The translations under genes and the position numbers were made by a program. From contig SVJE01000004.1 of NCBI GenBank assembly GCA_015069135.1, positions 1-64,000 of the forward strand: a stretch of DNA of 64,000 bases, given 5' to 3'. Numbering within the stretch: the stretch's first letter is position 1; the number at the start of each line of letters is the position of its first letter. Positions 17,402 through 25,982 of this stretch are shown here, in pieces. Below the pieces are notes generated by a model. That model ran no database searches, had not been told where the DNA came from, and saw nothing but the letters and a program-made list of their open reading frames with translations. The stretch comes from Oscillospiraceae bacterium (GTDB taxonomy: Bacteria; Bacillota; Clostridia; UBA1212; SIG427).

Positions 17402-19124
17402 AAACCACACCTTTTCCTATTATTCTATCCATACGACTCATTACAAAAGGAGTTTTACTATTAAATACAACAGGTTTATCTGTCTTGATTTCTATGGTAC
17501 CGAACTTTCCTGGGTCTATCATATCATCCTTAAAAATCTGAGAAATAACAGCCGGATATTCTCTGGAATCAATTATCAGAGTAAAACTCATTCCATCATA
17601 GAAAGGGGTATAATGTCCACCTTCAGCTTTAGTACATACATAAATTCCGGCTGTAAAAGTATCGGCAGTATTAAACCCTTCAATGGAAGAAACCGCTATT
17701 TTACCTTTATGAACAGCCTCTTTTGATATGCCATCTAAGAAAATATCAACACTCATACCCGGATATGCTACAGGCACATCTTTAAGAGCCATATCCACCA
17801 TCATGTATGCAGTGGCAGAAGGAGCGCCATCGGCATCCAAAAGACAAATTTTATCACCTGCAGCAATAGTACCCTGCTTTATGGTGCCGTGGATAATTTC
17901 TGTCAGAACATCATCCTTTTTTACATGGAAAGCTTCTTCAACAGGCATTATGAAAGGAAGGGTATGCCTTAAATATGTTGAACATTCTTTGTTCAGTGTG
18001 TCTATAAGATTGTTAATTGTAATATCCAAATGATTTTTATATCCATGGACAAAAATCGTTTTTTGCGGATAAATTTCGTAACTATCAAAGTCTTCTATAA
18101 GATCTTCTTTTATCAGAGCAATAGCTTCGTCATCATCCATACCTGAACAGTCCAGATACACAATAATATTTGACGTTTTTTCTATTTTTGCGTGAACCAG
18201 CTGCTCTGTAATTTCCTTAAAACCAACATGCAAAGAATTGGTAAATATCAACAAATGGTCAACTTCAGGGTTGTCAATTAGCGCTTTGTGGTTTTCAGTG
18301 TAAGAAACATATTCTGAAATTTCGTAGGCAGTGATGTTTCTGGTGTTGATTTCGTTAACCAACTGTTTGTAAACTTCAGAATAATCATCTTCGAAATTAC
18401 CATCGCTTATTACTTGTATTTTGTTTTTTCCAATCACAACTTCTTTGGTTTTTTCTTCTTTTTTCGGTAAAATGTCAATTTTTTCAGGAACAGGAACAGT
18501 GGAAACCGGTGCAGGTATGTCTTCCTGACCGAAAAGTGCCTGTGATTCTTCCCAAAGCTGATCTATTATTTCCTCTGAAGATTTATCTTCTTTAATAGCT
18601 TCACTTGCTTTAATTTTTTTCTTTTCTTCTTTTTCCTGCTCTTCAGCTTTGTTTATTGCATTTAAAATATCATTAACAACAATGGAAATGTAAGCGCCAT
18701 ATAAAGGTACACATGAAATTTGTTCCTTTTGTCTTTTTAATGTAAGGCTACAATATATGGGGGAGCCACCATTATCATTTTTACTGCATTGATGTATGTC
18801 CGCAATTTCTTTATAAATTATTGGCATAGGTATTTGCTTTTTTATAAAGGAACCTTTATAGAAATATTCTTTGGTAGCCAGAAACCCTTTTGTTGTGAAG
18901 ACAAAACCATCATTTTCCTTAAAACCGGCAAAAGCTACGATAGCTCCACCCAACTGGTATTTTTCACATAGTTTTCTTATAGTTTTTATTTCTTTGTCGG
19001 ACATTTTGTCGTAAAAGACTGTCGTTACAGGAAGATGATTACTTTCTTCTCTCTTTCTGACTTCTGACTCATCAATAGACTCTATTGTGGATTTTATTAA
19101 TTCTCTGAGCTCTAATGTAAGCAT
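17388..19124 (-). CDS. EF-Tu-like protein with degenerate GTPase domain
   Basis: The protein has 578 residues. Residues 1-160 form an unknown domain (DGFVFTTKGF and YKEIADI look PH-like), then a charged linker (160-240). Residues 264-380 follow the EF-Tu G domain (ITAYEISEYVSYTENH, then VYLDCSGMDDDEAIALIKEDL against EF-Tu's FLNKCDMVDDEEL), but the P-loop GHVDHGKT is missing, DCPGH reads DNPEV, and NKCD reads DCSG. Residues 390-578 match domains II and III (PFIMPVEEAF, EGGHYTPFYDG). It cannot bind GTP in the usual way. It lies between related membrane-protein genes. Function unknown. Confidence 0.75.
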   Translation of the reverse strand: MLTLELRELIKSTIESIDESEVRKREESNHLPVTTVFYDKMSDKEIKTIRKLCEKYQLGGAIVAFAGFKENDGFVFTTKGFLATKEYFYKGSFIKKQIPMPIIYKEIADIHQCSKNDNGGSPIYCSLTLKRQKEQISCVPLYGAYISIVVNDILNAINKAEEQEKEEKKKIKASEAIKEDKSSEEIIDQLWEESQALFGQEDIPAPVSTVPVPEKIDILPKKEEKTKEVVIGKNKIQVISDGNFEDDYSEVYKQLVNEINTRNITAYEISEYVSYTENHKALIDNPEVDHLLIFTNSLHVGFKEITEQLVHAKIEKTSNIIVYLDCSGMDDDEAIALIKEDLIEDFDSYEIYPQKTIFVHGYKNHLDITINNLIDTLNKECSTYLRHTLPFIMPVEEAFHVKKDDVLTEIIHGTIKQGTIAAGDKICLLDADGAPSATAYMMVDMALKDVPVAYPGMSVDIFLDGISKEAVHKGKIAVSSIEGFNTADTFTAGIYVCTKAEGGHYTPFYDGMSFTLIIDSREYPAVISQIFKDDMIDPGKFGTIEIKTDKPVVFNSKTPFVMSRMDRIIGKGVVYGNI

Positions 19125-19146
19125 TTTACAAATCTCCTTTAACGGT

Positions 19147-19728
19147 TTATTTTAAATCAGGGTGGTGTTCATACATATCCAACCTTATTTCTCTTATTAT
19201 ATTTGTACCGCCGTAATAAATAAAAGACACCTTTTTATTAAGCAGTTTTTTATTCATTTCACTTAAGGGACTTTTTATAAGGGGTGAACCTGAAACTGAT
19301 ATGGTGGCAGGTAGAATATAGTACCATTTTACGTTATTTGTATCTTTTAATATTAATCCCGAAACTTCTCTGGAATAGCGACCTGCATAAAGGACAATAG
19401 AGTATATTTTTACAAAGGTCAGTTCTTTGGTGTCCTCATATACTAATGATATTTGTTTAAGTTTTTTGTAAAATACAGCAAGCTGGACAGCCCTTACAGT
19501 AAACAAAATAATTAATGCAAACATACCAAGCAGCACAAAGAAAGATAGTAATAGAAGAAGTATGTCTGTTGTGTTCTTTTCTTTGATGGCATCAGAAAAA
19601 ACAACTGAAAATTCCGAAACAAGATATATCAGGACAGGTGTAAAAAACACCAGAACTACAATACGTCCGAAGTATGAAAAAAGTGATATTTTAAGAAGAT
19701 TTTTTTGAGTATCCAATAATGGTTCCAT
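19147..19728 (-). CDS. Two-helix membrane protein, paralogue B
   Basis: The protein has 193 residues. It opens with MEPLLDTQKN, then two membrane helices (about 15-40 and 55-85), then a domain with GRYSREVSGLILKDTNNVKWYY and a closing YYGGTNIIREIRLDM. It shares layout and the GTN-I-x-E ending with the neighbours at 16838 and 20171. Lies 22 bases upstream of the EF-Tu-like gene on the same strand. No known family. Confidence 0.6.
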   Translation of the reverse strand: MEPLLDTQKNLLKISLFSYFGRIVVLVFFTPVLIYLVSEFSVVFSDAIKEKNTTDILLLLLSFFVLLGMFALIILFTVRAVQLAVFYKKLKQISLVYEDTKELTFVKIYSIVLYAGRYSREVSGLILKDTNNVKWYYILPATISVSGSPLIKSPLSEMNKKLLNKKVSFIYYGGTNIIREIRLDMYEHHPDLK

Positions 19729-19828
19729 TAATGCGTCCTCGTTTATTATTTCTTTAGATTATTATAAATTAAATTAAAAGATAACACAATTATACTGGCA
19801 GTCAAAAATTTATATTTTACCACGGTTA

Positions 19829-20134
19829 TTGAAGTCATTGTTTTTTATGGGTATAATTACATTGATTTTTAGAGATAACGTAAACGTGGTCGATCAGGCG
19901 ACTGAAAGAGCTGCACAAAGAGCAGAAGCTCTCAGAGAAGAGCGTGAGAAACAGGCTTTAAGAGATAAATTGGAAGCAAGAGCAGACGCTTTTGAGCGTG
20001 ATATAGATCTTCTTGGCAGAGGTGATGGTCATACCATTGAAGAACGTCGTATCCGTGGTGATATCTCTGATGTGGATGCTATGCGTCTCAAAGAAATTCG
20101 TGACAGCGCCATAGACAAAAGGGTTGATAAATAA
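19829..20134 (+). CDS. Small charged helical protein, unknown
   Basis: Up to 101 residues. After a short hydrophobic start the sequence is highly charged and heptad-like (ATERAAQRAEALREEREK, then LEARADAFERDID), predicting a coiled coil, and ends DSAIDKRVDK. No clear ribosome site precedes the first ATG; later ATG (19850) or GTG codons are possible. It is the only plus-strand gene within the minus-strand cluster and has its own downstream terminator. No family recognised. Confidence 0.5.
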   Translation: MKSLFFMGIITLIFRDNVNVVDQATERAAQRAEALREEREKQALRDKLEARADAFERDIDLLGRGDGHTIEERRIRGDISDVDAMRLKEIRDSAIDKRVDK

Positions 20135-20136
20135 GT

Positions 20137-20172
20137 AAAAACAAGGGGGAATGATATGCCCCCTTGTTTTTT
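20137..20172. terminator. Bidirectional terminator
   Basis: AAACAAGGGGG pairs with CCCCCTTGTTT, with A and T runs on both flanks, between the convergent small helical-protein gene and paralogue C. Confidence 0.85.
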
Positions 20173-20737
20173 ACATAGTAAGTTGTAGTTCCCTTATTAC
20201 ATTTGTACCACTATAACAAGGCACTTCCATATCCCGATAAAGAATATCTGCTTCCAGAGTTTCCGTAATGGATAACTGGTTTCTGAAGGTCAAGTGAAGT
20301 TTATTTGTAAGCATATAGTAATACTTATTTCCCTGGATATCGGTTAAGACAAACCCTCTTAAATTCCTGCTGTATCTTCCACGCTTGGTTGTTAAAAGGC
20401 GAATACTATCAAAAGTTGTTTTTATATTTTCAGAATCATTTTTTGTAATTCCCTTAAAAACTTTATGTATATTTATAGCTTCTATAAAATCTCTTATAAA
20501 AAAGGGTATAGCGATGAGAATAGCAGGAATTGCTAAATATCCGAAAATAGAATTGTCTTTTTGTCTGTACTCTGTCAGCACTCCGGAATCTGCCGGAGCA
20601 TTGCTTTTATTCAGGATTGTTCCCCCTAAAATAATACAGATAAATACAATACATATTGTAATTAATAAAGCCCTTATGCAAACAGAGATTAAATGATCTG
20701 TCGCCATCGATTTTTGATTGTTAAGTAGAGAATCCAT
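20171..20737 (-). CDS. Two-helix membrane protein, paralogue C
   Basis: The protein has 188 residues. It opens with MDSLLNNQKSM, has two membrane helices (about 15-40 and 65-85), then a domain with GRYSRNLRGFVLTDIQGNKYYY and a closing CYSGTNVIRELQL. This is the closest of the three to paralogue B (GRYSR, then G-x-x-L-x-D). GGAGCTAC precedes the ATG. No known family. Confidence 0.6.
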   Translation of the reverse strand: MDSLLNNQKSMATDHLISVCIRALLITICIVFICIILGGTILNKSNAPADSGVLTEYRQKDNSIFGYLAIPAILIAIPFFIRDFIEAINIHKVFKGITKNDSENIKTTFDSIRLLTTKRGRYSRNLRGFVLTDIQGNKYYYMLTNKLHLTFRNQLSITETLEADILYRDMEVPCYSGTNVIRELQLTM

Positions 20738-20838
20738 TGTAGCTCCTTTCTGAGAACATATCCTGATTATACATCAAGAACAAGTTGAAGTATAGTTGGT
20801 GTCGGTTGAGAAGAAGTATCACTGTGGTGACATAAAAA

Positions 20839-21348
20839 TTACAAATCCACCTTGTACTCATCATCAATAAGCACATAATTTACTTTATACTCTTTAGCAA
20901 GCCTTAATATTTCTGCATTATCATTTAAGACATTTTCCAAAGTACCACCTTCATCGTCTAAACGATTCTCAATTACATTTGCATACTTCTTTATGTCTTC
21001 AAAATGATTTTTAATATATTTTTCGCTCATTACAAGACAATAGTATCTGATGTGCTCAAGATACTCTTTATTAAAATCTTCTTCCCAGGTAAAAGGAATA
21101 TAACAGCCTTCAACAATTAGGTTCTGGTTGTTTTCAATGGCTGTCTTAATTATTTCCCGTACAATAGGCCACAAATAGGAAGTTAATTGATTGTCTTCGC
21201 TTGTAGGTGTAAGGTCTGTCCGGCCACTTCGAATTAAGCCCATCTTTAAGTGGTCTATTGAAAGGTACGGATATTTGTATTTTTCCAGCATCTTTTGGGC
21301 AAGAAGAGTTTTGCCTGTGTGAGAAGCTCCGGTTAGTAGAATGATCAT
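20839..21348 (-). CDS. P-loop nucleotide kinase-like protein
   Basis: The protein has 169 residues. Walker A is GASHTGKT at 7-14, and LIVEGCYIPF is a likely Walker-B-like strand. Overall it resembles adenylate-kinase-fold ATPases of the AAA_33/zeta-toxin-like group that phosphorylate small molecules. The start overlaps no neighbour; the membrane protein gene lies 4 bases upstream. Substrate unknown; a toxin partner is not seen. Confidence 0.75.
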   Translation of the reverse strand: MIILLTGASHTGKTLLAQKMLEKYKYPYLSIDHLKMGLIRSGRTDLTPTSEDNQLTSYLWPIVREIIKTAIENNQNLIVEGCYIPFTWEEDFNKEYLEHIRYYCLVMSEKYIKNHFEDIKKYANVIENRLDDEGGTLENVLNDNAEILRLAKEYKVNYVLIDDEYKVDL

Positions 21349-21352
21349 TAAA

Positions 21353-21655
21353 TTATTCCTTTTTATTCTTAAAAAACTTTTTAATTAAAGCAAAAATCAA
21401 TATAATTGCAACTAAAGATATAATCCCAACAAGCACAATAATATCAAAATCAATATCAGTTGTTTCAACCGAAAAAATGGAGCTTATGCCTAAGTACACA
21501 AGGGAACCAACAGCAAATAGAATAATCAAAAGTATTAATTCAACAACACCTTCAGCCAATGAATCCAGCATTTTCTGTTTTTTCTTTTTTATCTTAATTG
21601 CTTCCTGAGTTGTTTTACCTGTATCCATTTCTTTTTCTTGATTTTTATTACTCAT
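21353..21655 (-). CDS. Small membrane protein, unknown
   Basis: The protein has 100 residues. A lysine-rich cytosolic N-terminus (KKKKQKMLDSL) is followed by two hydrophobic helices (about 35-58 and 68-92) and a basic tail KKFFKNKKE. Four bases separate it from the downstream kinase-like gene, so they are cotranscribed. No family recognised. Confidence 0.55.
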   Translation of the reverse strand: MSNKNQEKEMDTGKTTQEAIKIKKKKQKMLDSLAEGVVELILLIILFAVGSLVYLGISSIFSVETTDIDFDIIVLVGIISLVAIILIFALIKKFFKNKKE

Positions 21656-21679
21656 AACAAATCATTCCTTTTTACAGGG

Positions 21680-22129
21680 TTATTTCCAGAACTCATTTCT
21701 TGCTGTCTTTATTAAATCTGCATATTTACCAACAAAATCTTCTTTATAGTAAAAACGCATTAATTCATAGTACTCCCATGCTGTTTGATATGTATCTTCA
21801 GGATCTGTAAAAAGTGGTGGTATTCCTAATTGTTTTGTATAATCATTTACTGCAGTTACCCTTGATATTACTTTTTGCTTTTGCTCATAAATATCGTTTT
21901 CATTATATCCTAAAGCCTTGTAGGTTGGGAAGCCGTCTTTTTCTTCAACCATGTGGCACATCATGTGGTGTCCTATTGCTTCTATTAATCGTAATAATTT
22001 TTCTTTTTCTGCATAGTGAAGCTCTTCCGTTTTTAAGTTGAAAAGCCTGTAGTAGCGCTTGCTTTTATAATCCGACTTAAACACCTCCGGTTTTGTATTC
22101 CAAGGATGCTGATAGTCTGCAAGTTTCAT
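21680..22129 (-). CDS. Conserved-looking soluble protein, unknown
   Basis: The protein has 149 residues with no signal or membrane segment. It is rich in Tyr, Trp, His and Lys (NLKTEELHYAEKEKLLRLIE, IGHHMMCHMVEEKDGF). HHMMCH could bind a metal, but this is a guess. It lies 18 bases downstream of rlmD on the same strand and 24 bases upstream of the small membrane gene. No family recognised. Confidence 0.5.
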   Translation of the reverse strand: MKLADYQHPWNTKPEVFKSDYKSKRYYRLFNLKTEELHYAEKEKLLRLIEAIGHHMMCHMVEEKDGFPTYKALGYNENDIYEQKQKVISRVTAVNDYTKQLGIPPLFTDPEDTYQTAWEYYELMRFYYKEDFVGKYADLIKTARNEFWK

Positions 22130-22147
22130 ATTTGTAATTATCCTTTC

Positions 22148-23518
22148 CTATTTACAACTTAATAACACTACTGTTTCCACATGCCCGCTCTGTGGAAACA
22201 TATCCACCGGTCTTACAATCTCACACTTATACCCAAGTCCCTCTAATATTTTACAGTCCCTGGCCAGAGTTGCCGGATTACAGGAAACATAAACTATTTT
22301 ACCGGGTTTAAGAGCCGCTACCTGTTCCAGCGCAACAGCATCACAGCCTTTTCGTGGAGGATCTACTACAATTACATCCGGAGCAAAACTTGGTCCTTGC
22401 TCACTTAGAATTTTACCGGTGTCTCCGGCTAAGAAAGTACAATTTTCAACACCATTAAGTTCCGCGTTTACCTTGGCGTTCCGGATAGCCCCTTCCACAT
22501 ATTCAACACCGAAAATTTCTTTTACACCTCGGGTTTTGGCAATGTATATACCAATAGTTCCCACACCGCAGTAAAGATCCAACAGGGAAGTGTTTTCGTC
22601 AGCACCACTGTATTCAGCAGCCAGTTCATAAAGCTTCTCCGTCTGGAGAGGGTTCACCTGGAAGAAAGACTCCGGCCCCATTTTGAAAACCGCCGGACCT
22701 ATGTTGTCGGTAATAAAATCCTCTCCCGAAATCTTGGTAAAATGTTCCCCGGTTACAGTGTTTCCTCTGGTGGTGTTTATATTTTCAAAAACAGAAATAA
22801 CCTCAGGACACACAGTCATCAGTCTTTTGGCAAAAATTTCTTTTTGTGGAAGAAATCCATTACAAATGAGAGCAACCATGAATTTCCCGGTAAAATGTGA
22901 TGCTCGTATCAAAAGCCCACGAAGCAGACCTTTTCCTGTTTTTTCATTATATATATCATACTTAAGTTCTGTGGATATTTCACACACGGCCTGTCGAATC
23001 TTTGCCACACCGACCTGTTCGATTTCACAGCTTTCTGTTGCCACCACATTATGACTGTGTTCTTTAAAAAATCCGCACTTAAGCTGACCGTTCATTTCTG
23101 TAAAACGATACTGCGCTTTGTTTCTGAATCCTTTGGTGGTTTCACAACCTACAATAGGAAGTATGGTGAAATCTTTTAGGCCCCCAATACGCTCCATACA
23201 GTCTTTAACCTGTTGCTCTTTGTATTTAAGCTGAGCTTCGTAAGACAAATGACCTAAAGTACAACCACCGCAATGCTTGTAGGCAGGACAGGTGGGGGTG
23301 ATACGATCAGGTGAAATTTCAGTAAGATCTGATATTTTACCGATAGCGTAAGAACTGAGCACTTTTATAACCAACACTTTTGCAGTTTCTCCCGGAAGAA
23401 GACCCGGGCAGAACACAGTGAAACCATCTATTTTACCGATGCCGTGACCTTCCTTAGATAGTCCTGTGGCTGTAAGTTTATATATAGAATTTTTCTTTAC
23501 AGGAATACTTTTCTTCAT
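22148..23518 (-). CDS. rlmD: 23S rRNA (uracil-5-)-methyltransferase, RlmD/TrmA family
   Basis: The protein has 456 residues. An N-terminal TRAM domain (GHGIGKIDGFTVFCPGLLPGE) is followed by a cysteine cluster CPAYKHCGGC for a 4Fe-4S centre, then the SAM fold with LLDLYCGVGTIGIY, VVDPPRKGCD and the nucleophile region VYVSCNPATLARD. It methylates a uridine of 23S rRNA at C5 using SAM; position 1939 is typical for RlmD, but RlmCD-type enzymes in Gram-positives also modify 747. Length is normal. Confidence 0.93.
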   Translation of the reverse strand: MKKSIPVKKNSIYKLTATGLSKEGHGIGKIDGFTVFCPGLLPGETAKVLVIKVLSSYAIGKISDLTEISPDRITPTCPAYKHCGGCTLGHLSYEAQLKYKEQQVKDCMERIGGLKDFTILPIVGCETTKGFRNKAQYRFTEMNGQLKCGFFKEHSHNVVATESCEIEQVGVAKIRQAVCEISTELKYDIYNEKTGKGLLRGLLIRASHFTGKFMVALICNGFLPQKEIFAKRLMTVCPEVISVFENINTTRGNTVTGEHFTKISGEDFITDNIGPAVFKMGPESFFQVNPLQTEKLYELAAEYSGADENTSLLDLYCGVGTIGIYIAKTRGVKEIFGVEYVEGAIRNAKVNAELNGVENCTFLAGDTGKILSEQGPSFAPDVIVVDPPRKGCDAVALEQVAALKPGKIVYVSCNPATLARDCKILEGLGYKCEIVRPVDMFPQSGHVETVVLLSCK

Positions 23519-23540
23519 AATAGAATAAGTATGTCACATA

Positions 23541-23569
23541 TTGACAAACCGGTCAAGAAGAATTATCAT
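23541..23569 (+). promoter_or_regulatory. Promoter of rho
   Basis: TTGACA (23541-23546), a 17-base spacer, then TATCAT (23564-23569). The -35 box is part of an inverted repeat TTGAC-N6-GTCAA that could bind a regulator. Confidence 0.65.
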
Positions 23570-23657
23570 AAGGGTAGTTTTTAGAGATCATAAATGTTTC
23601 AGTTTATTATTCTATTAAATTCCCAAGTTATTTTTAATTTTTATATGAGGTGTGTTT

Positions 23658-25364
23658 ATGCAAGAGGCAGAACTAAGCAAGAAATCAATTGCCGATTTGC
23701 GTTATATCGCAAAAATTATGGGTATTAAAGGTGTTTCTACAATGAAGAAAGATCAACTCATCAGAGTTATCACTTCAGGAAATGCTGAGGTTTCTGAGGA
23801 GATTGCTCCTGTACAGGAAACTGCTCCTGTTGAGGAGATTCCGGTCCGGGAAGAAGTTGTGGAGAAAAACCTTAAGAAAAAGATTTCCGAGAAGAAATCT
23901 GCAAAGAAAAAAACCACTAAAGAGAAAGTTTCAGAAGAAGCGGTGGTTGAAGAAAAGACTTCTGCAAGGCGTGGTCGCAAGAAAAAGGAAGAAGTTACCG
24001 AGGCGTCGGTGACTGAAGCACCTGTAGTTGAAACTTCTGCAAAAGAACCTGTGAAAGAAAAACAGGAAATTGCCGAGGAAAAACCAAAAAGGGGCAGAAA
24101 GAAAAAAATAGTTGAAAACAAAGAGAACATTTTACCGGAAGAAAAAGCAGAAGCGCCTGCCGAACCGGAAACTCCTTTAGTGGAAGACTCGGCTGTGGCT
24201 TCTGAAGGGGAATCTGAAGAGCCTCAGGAAGTAAAAAAACCTGAACGCGTGGAAAAAGAAGTTGAGGGCATACTTGAAATTGTGTCTGAAAACTACGGCT
24301 TCTTACGAGTGGATAACTATGTAGCAGGTAACAAAGATATATATGTGCCTATGGTGCAGATTAAACGCTTTGGCCTGAAAACCGGTGACAAGGTAAGAGG
24401 TAAGTGCAGATTCCAGAAGGATACGGAAAAGTATCAGGCTTTATATTACATTACAGGTGTAAATGACGGACCTTCTGATTCAGCAAGACGTCGTAAGCCT
24501 TTTGAGTCCCTGACTCCTATTTTCCCGGATGAAAAACTTAAGCTTGAAAGAGACCCTAAGGAGTTTTCTACAAGATTGATTGATTTGATGGCTCCTATCG
24601 GTAAGGGTCAGAGAGGTATGATTGTTTCACCACCTAAAGCAGGTAAGACAGTACTTCTTAAATCTATTGCACATTCTATTACAGCAAATTATCCTGATGT
24701 TCATCTTATGGTGCTTTTGATTGACGAACGTCCTGAGGAAGTAACGGACATGAGAGAATCTGTTGAGGGAGAGGTTATTTCTTCTACTTTTGATGAACTT
24801 CCTGAGCGTCATGTAAAGGTGGCCGAAATGGTTTTAGAGCGTGCTCAACGTCTGGTTGAGGGGGGACACGATGTGGTGATCCTTATGGATAGCTTAACTC
24901 GTCTTGCCCGTGCTTATAACCTGACAATTCCGCCTACGGGAAGAACTTTATCCGGTGGTATTGATCCGGGAGCACTTCATAAGCCTAAGAAATTCTTTGG
25001 TGCCGCAAGAAATATCCGTGGTGGCGGTAGCCTTACAATTGTAGCAACAGCATTGGTTGAAACCGGTAGTAAAATGGATGATGTTATATTTGAGGAATTC
25101 AAGGGCACAGGTAATATGGAACTTCGTCTGGACAGAAGCTTGTCTGAAAAGCGTATATTCCCCGCAATTGATATTAACAAATCAGGTACTCGTCGTGAGG
25201 ATTTGTTGCTGACGGAGAAGGAGCTTAACAGTGTGTTTGCCATTCGTAAAGCTATGAGTAATATGGGTACGGCAGATGTTACAGAGATACTTCTTAACCA
25301 GATGCAGAAGTGTGAAAACAACGAGAAATTTGTAGATTCGGTAAAATTATCTTTCAATAATTAA
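23658..25364 (+). CDS. rho: Transcription termination factor Rho
   Basis: The protein has 568 residues, longer than the usual 420. An N-terminal SAP-like Rho_N domain (1-40) is followed by a Lys/Glu/Ala/Pro-rich low-complexity insert (about 45-200), a cold-shock-type RNA-binding domain ([16 protein letters not shown]) and the ATPase with Walker [11 protein letters not shown] and the Q-/R-loops. Such charged inserts are common in Clostridia and add RNA binding. The start is ATG 23658, since GAGGTG is seven bases upstream; the GTG at 23652 is too close to it. Confidence 0.95.
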   Translation: MQEAELSKKSIADLRYIAKIMGIKGVSTMKKDQLIRVITSGNAEVSEEIAPVQETAPVEEIPVREEVVEKNLKKKISEKKSAKKKTTKEKVSEEAVVEEKTSARRGRKKKEEVTEASVTEAPVVETSAKEPVKEKQEIAEEKPKRGRKKKIVENKENILPEEKAEAPAEPETPLVEDSAVASEGESEEPQEVKKPERVEKEVEGILEIVSENYGFLRVDNYVAGNKDIYVPMVQIKRFGLKTGDKVRGKCRFQKDTEKYQALYYITGVNDGPSDSARRRKPFESLTPIFPDEKLKLERDPKEFSTRLIDLMAPIGKGQRGMIVSPPKAGKTVLLKSIAHSITANYPDVHLMVLLIDERPEEVTDMRESVEGEVISSTFDELPERHVKVAEMVLERAQRLVEGGHDVVILMDSLTRLARAYNLTIPPTGRTLSGGIDPGALHKPKKFFGAARNIRGGGSLTIVATALVETGSKMDDVIFEEFKGTGNMELRLDRSLSEKRIFPAIDINKSGTRREDLLLTEKELNSVFAIRKAMSNMGTADVTEILLNQMQKCENNEKFVDSVKLSFNN

Positions 25365-25382
25365 ATTTGTTGAAAAAAATAC

Positions 25383-25412
25383 TTGCATTATATTGGAATA
25401 CTATGTTATAAT
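25383..25412 (+). promoter_or_regulatory. Promoter of rpmE
   Basis: TTGCAT (25383-25388), an 18-base spacer, then TATAAT (25407-25412). A small hairpin with T run (TGCGTCTT-AAAT-AAGAGGCA, 25419-25443) in the leader just before the ribosome site could be an attenuator. Confidence 0.65.
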
Positions 25413-25461
25413 CCGTGGTGCGTCTTAAATAAGAGGCATTTTTCAGAAAGAAGGTGACATG

Positions 25462-25662
25462 ATGAAAGAAGGAATCCATCCTGAGTTCCATGAAGTAACT
25501 GCAAAGTGCGCATGTGGAGAAACTTTTAAGACATACTCAACCAAGAAGGAGATATCAGTCGAAATTTGTTCGAAGTGTCATCCTTTCTACACAGGTAAGC
25601 AGAAGTTGGTAGATACCGGCGGACGTGTTGATAAGTTCAACAAGAGATATGGTTTGAAGTAA
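25462..25662 (+). CDS. rpmE: 50S ribosomal protein L31, zinc-binding form
   Basis: The protein has 66 residues. The zinc ligands are C-x-C (KCACG, near residue 17) and C-x-x-C (CSKC, near 37), so this is the L31 form that stores zinc. The start at 25462 gives the usual MKEGIHP opening and a proper spacing to AAGGTG; the preceding ATG is three bases upstream. Monocistronic, with its own promoter and terminator after rho. Confidence 0.95.
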   Translation: MKEGIHPEFHEVTAKCACGETFKTYSTKKEISVEICSKCHPFYTGKQKLVDTGGRVDKFNKRYGLK

Positions 25663-25674
25663 GTCGATTAACAG

Positions 25675-25702
25675 GGCTGTCTCGTAAGAGGCAGCCTTTT
25701 TA
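25675..25702 (+). terminator. Terminator after rpmE
   Basis: GGCTGTCTC and GAGGCAGCC pair almost fully around GTAA, followed by five T. Confidence 0.85.
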
Positions 25703-25745
25703 ATTTCTTTTGTATTCCACCCCGAAGCAACAAATTAAAAAAAAG

Positions 25746-25788
25746 GGGGATGGGAAAAACTTAGGTTTGCCATCCCATTTGTTTTTTT
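25746..25788 (+). terminator. Terminator-like hairpin, duplicated element copy 1
   Basis: GGGATGG pairs with CCATCCC around a loop with AAAAACTTAGG, followed by a T run. Its sequence resembles the hairpin at 25859-25898. No gene ends next to it; the gap 25703-25982 holds only these hairpins and the pepT promoter. Confidence 0.6.
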
Positions 25789-25858
25789 AAATGTGCATCG
25801 GGATGGCTTTTTTCGTGTTTTTTATTATTTCTGCCACTCTAAAAGTACTCCGAATTGT

Positions 25859-25898
25859 AAAAAGGGATGGAAAACACGGGGTTTTGCCACCCCTTTTT
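25859..25898 (+). terminator. Terminator-like hairpin, duplicated element copy 2
   Basis: AAAAGGGATGGAAAAC pairs with GTTTTGCCACCCCTTTT with a few mismatches, followed by T. It is a diverged copy of the element at 25746, with a similar loop and the same order of bases. Confidence 0.6.
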
Positions 25899-25914
25899 GG
25901 TTGAATTCGGGTGT

Positions 25915-25942
25915 TTGTGATGGAATAAAAATGTGGTATAAT
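25915..25942 (+). promoter_or_regulatory. Promoter of pepT
   Basis: TTGTGA and TATAAT are spaced by 16 bases; the pepT ATG lies about 40 bases downstream. Confidence 0.6.
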
Positions 25943-25982
25943 CAAAATAACCGGATTGATTATACAAAGAGAGGAAATATGT

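Noticed and set aside
20839..21348. Zeta-toxin of a toxin-antitoxin pair
   Set aside because: The P-loop fold fits many small kinases, and the adjacent small gene is a two-helix membrane protein, not an antitoxin-like partner.
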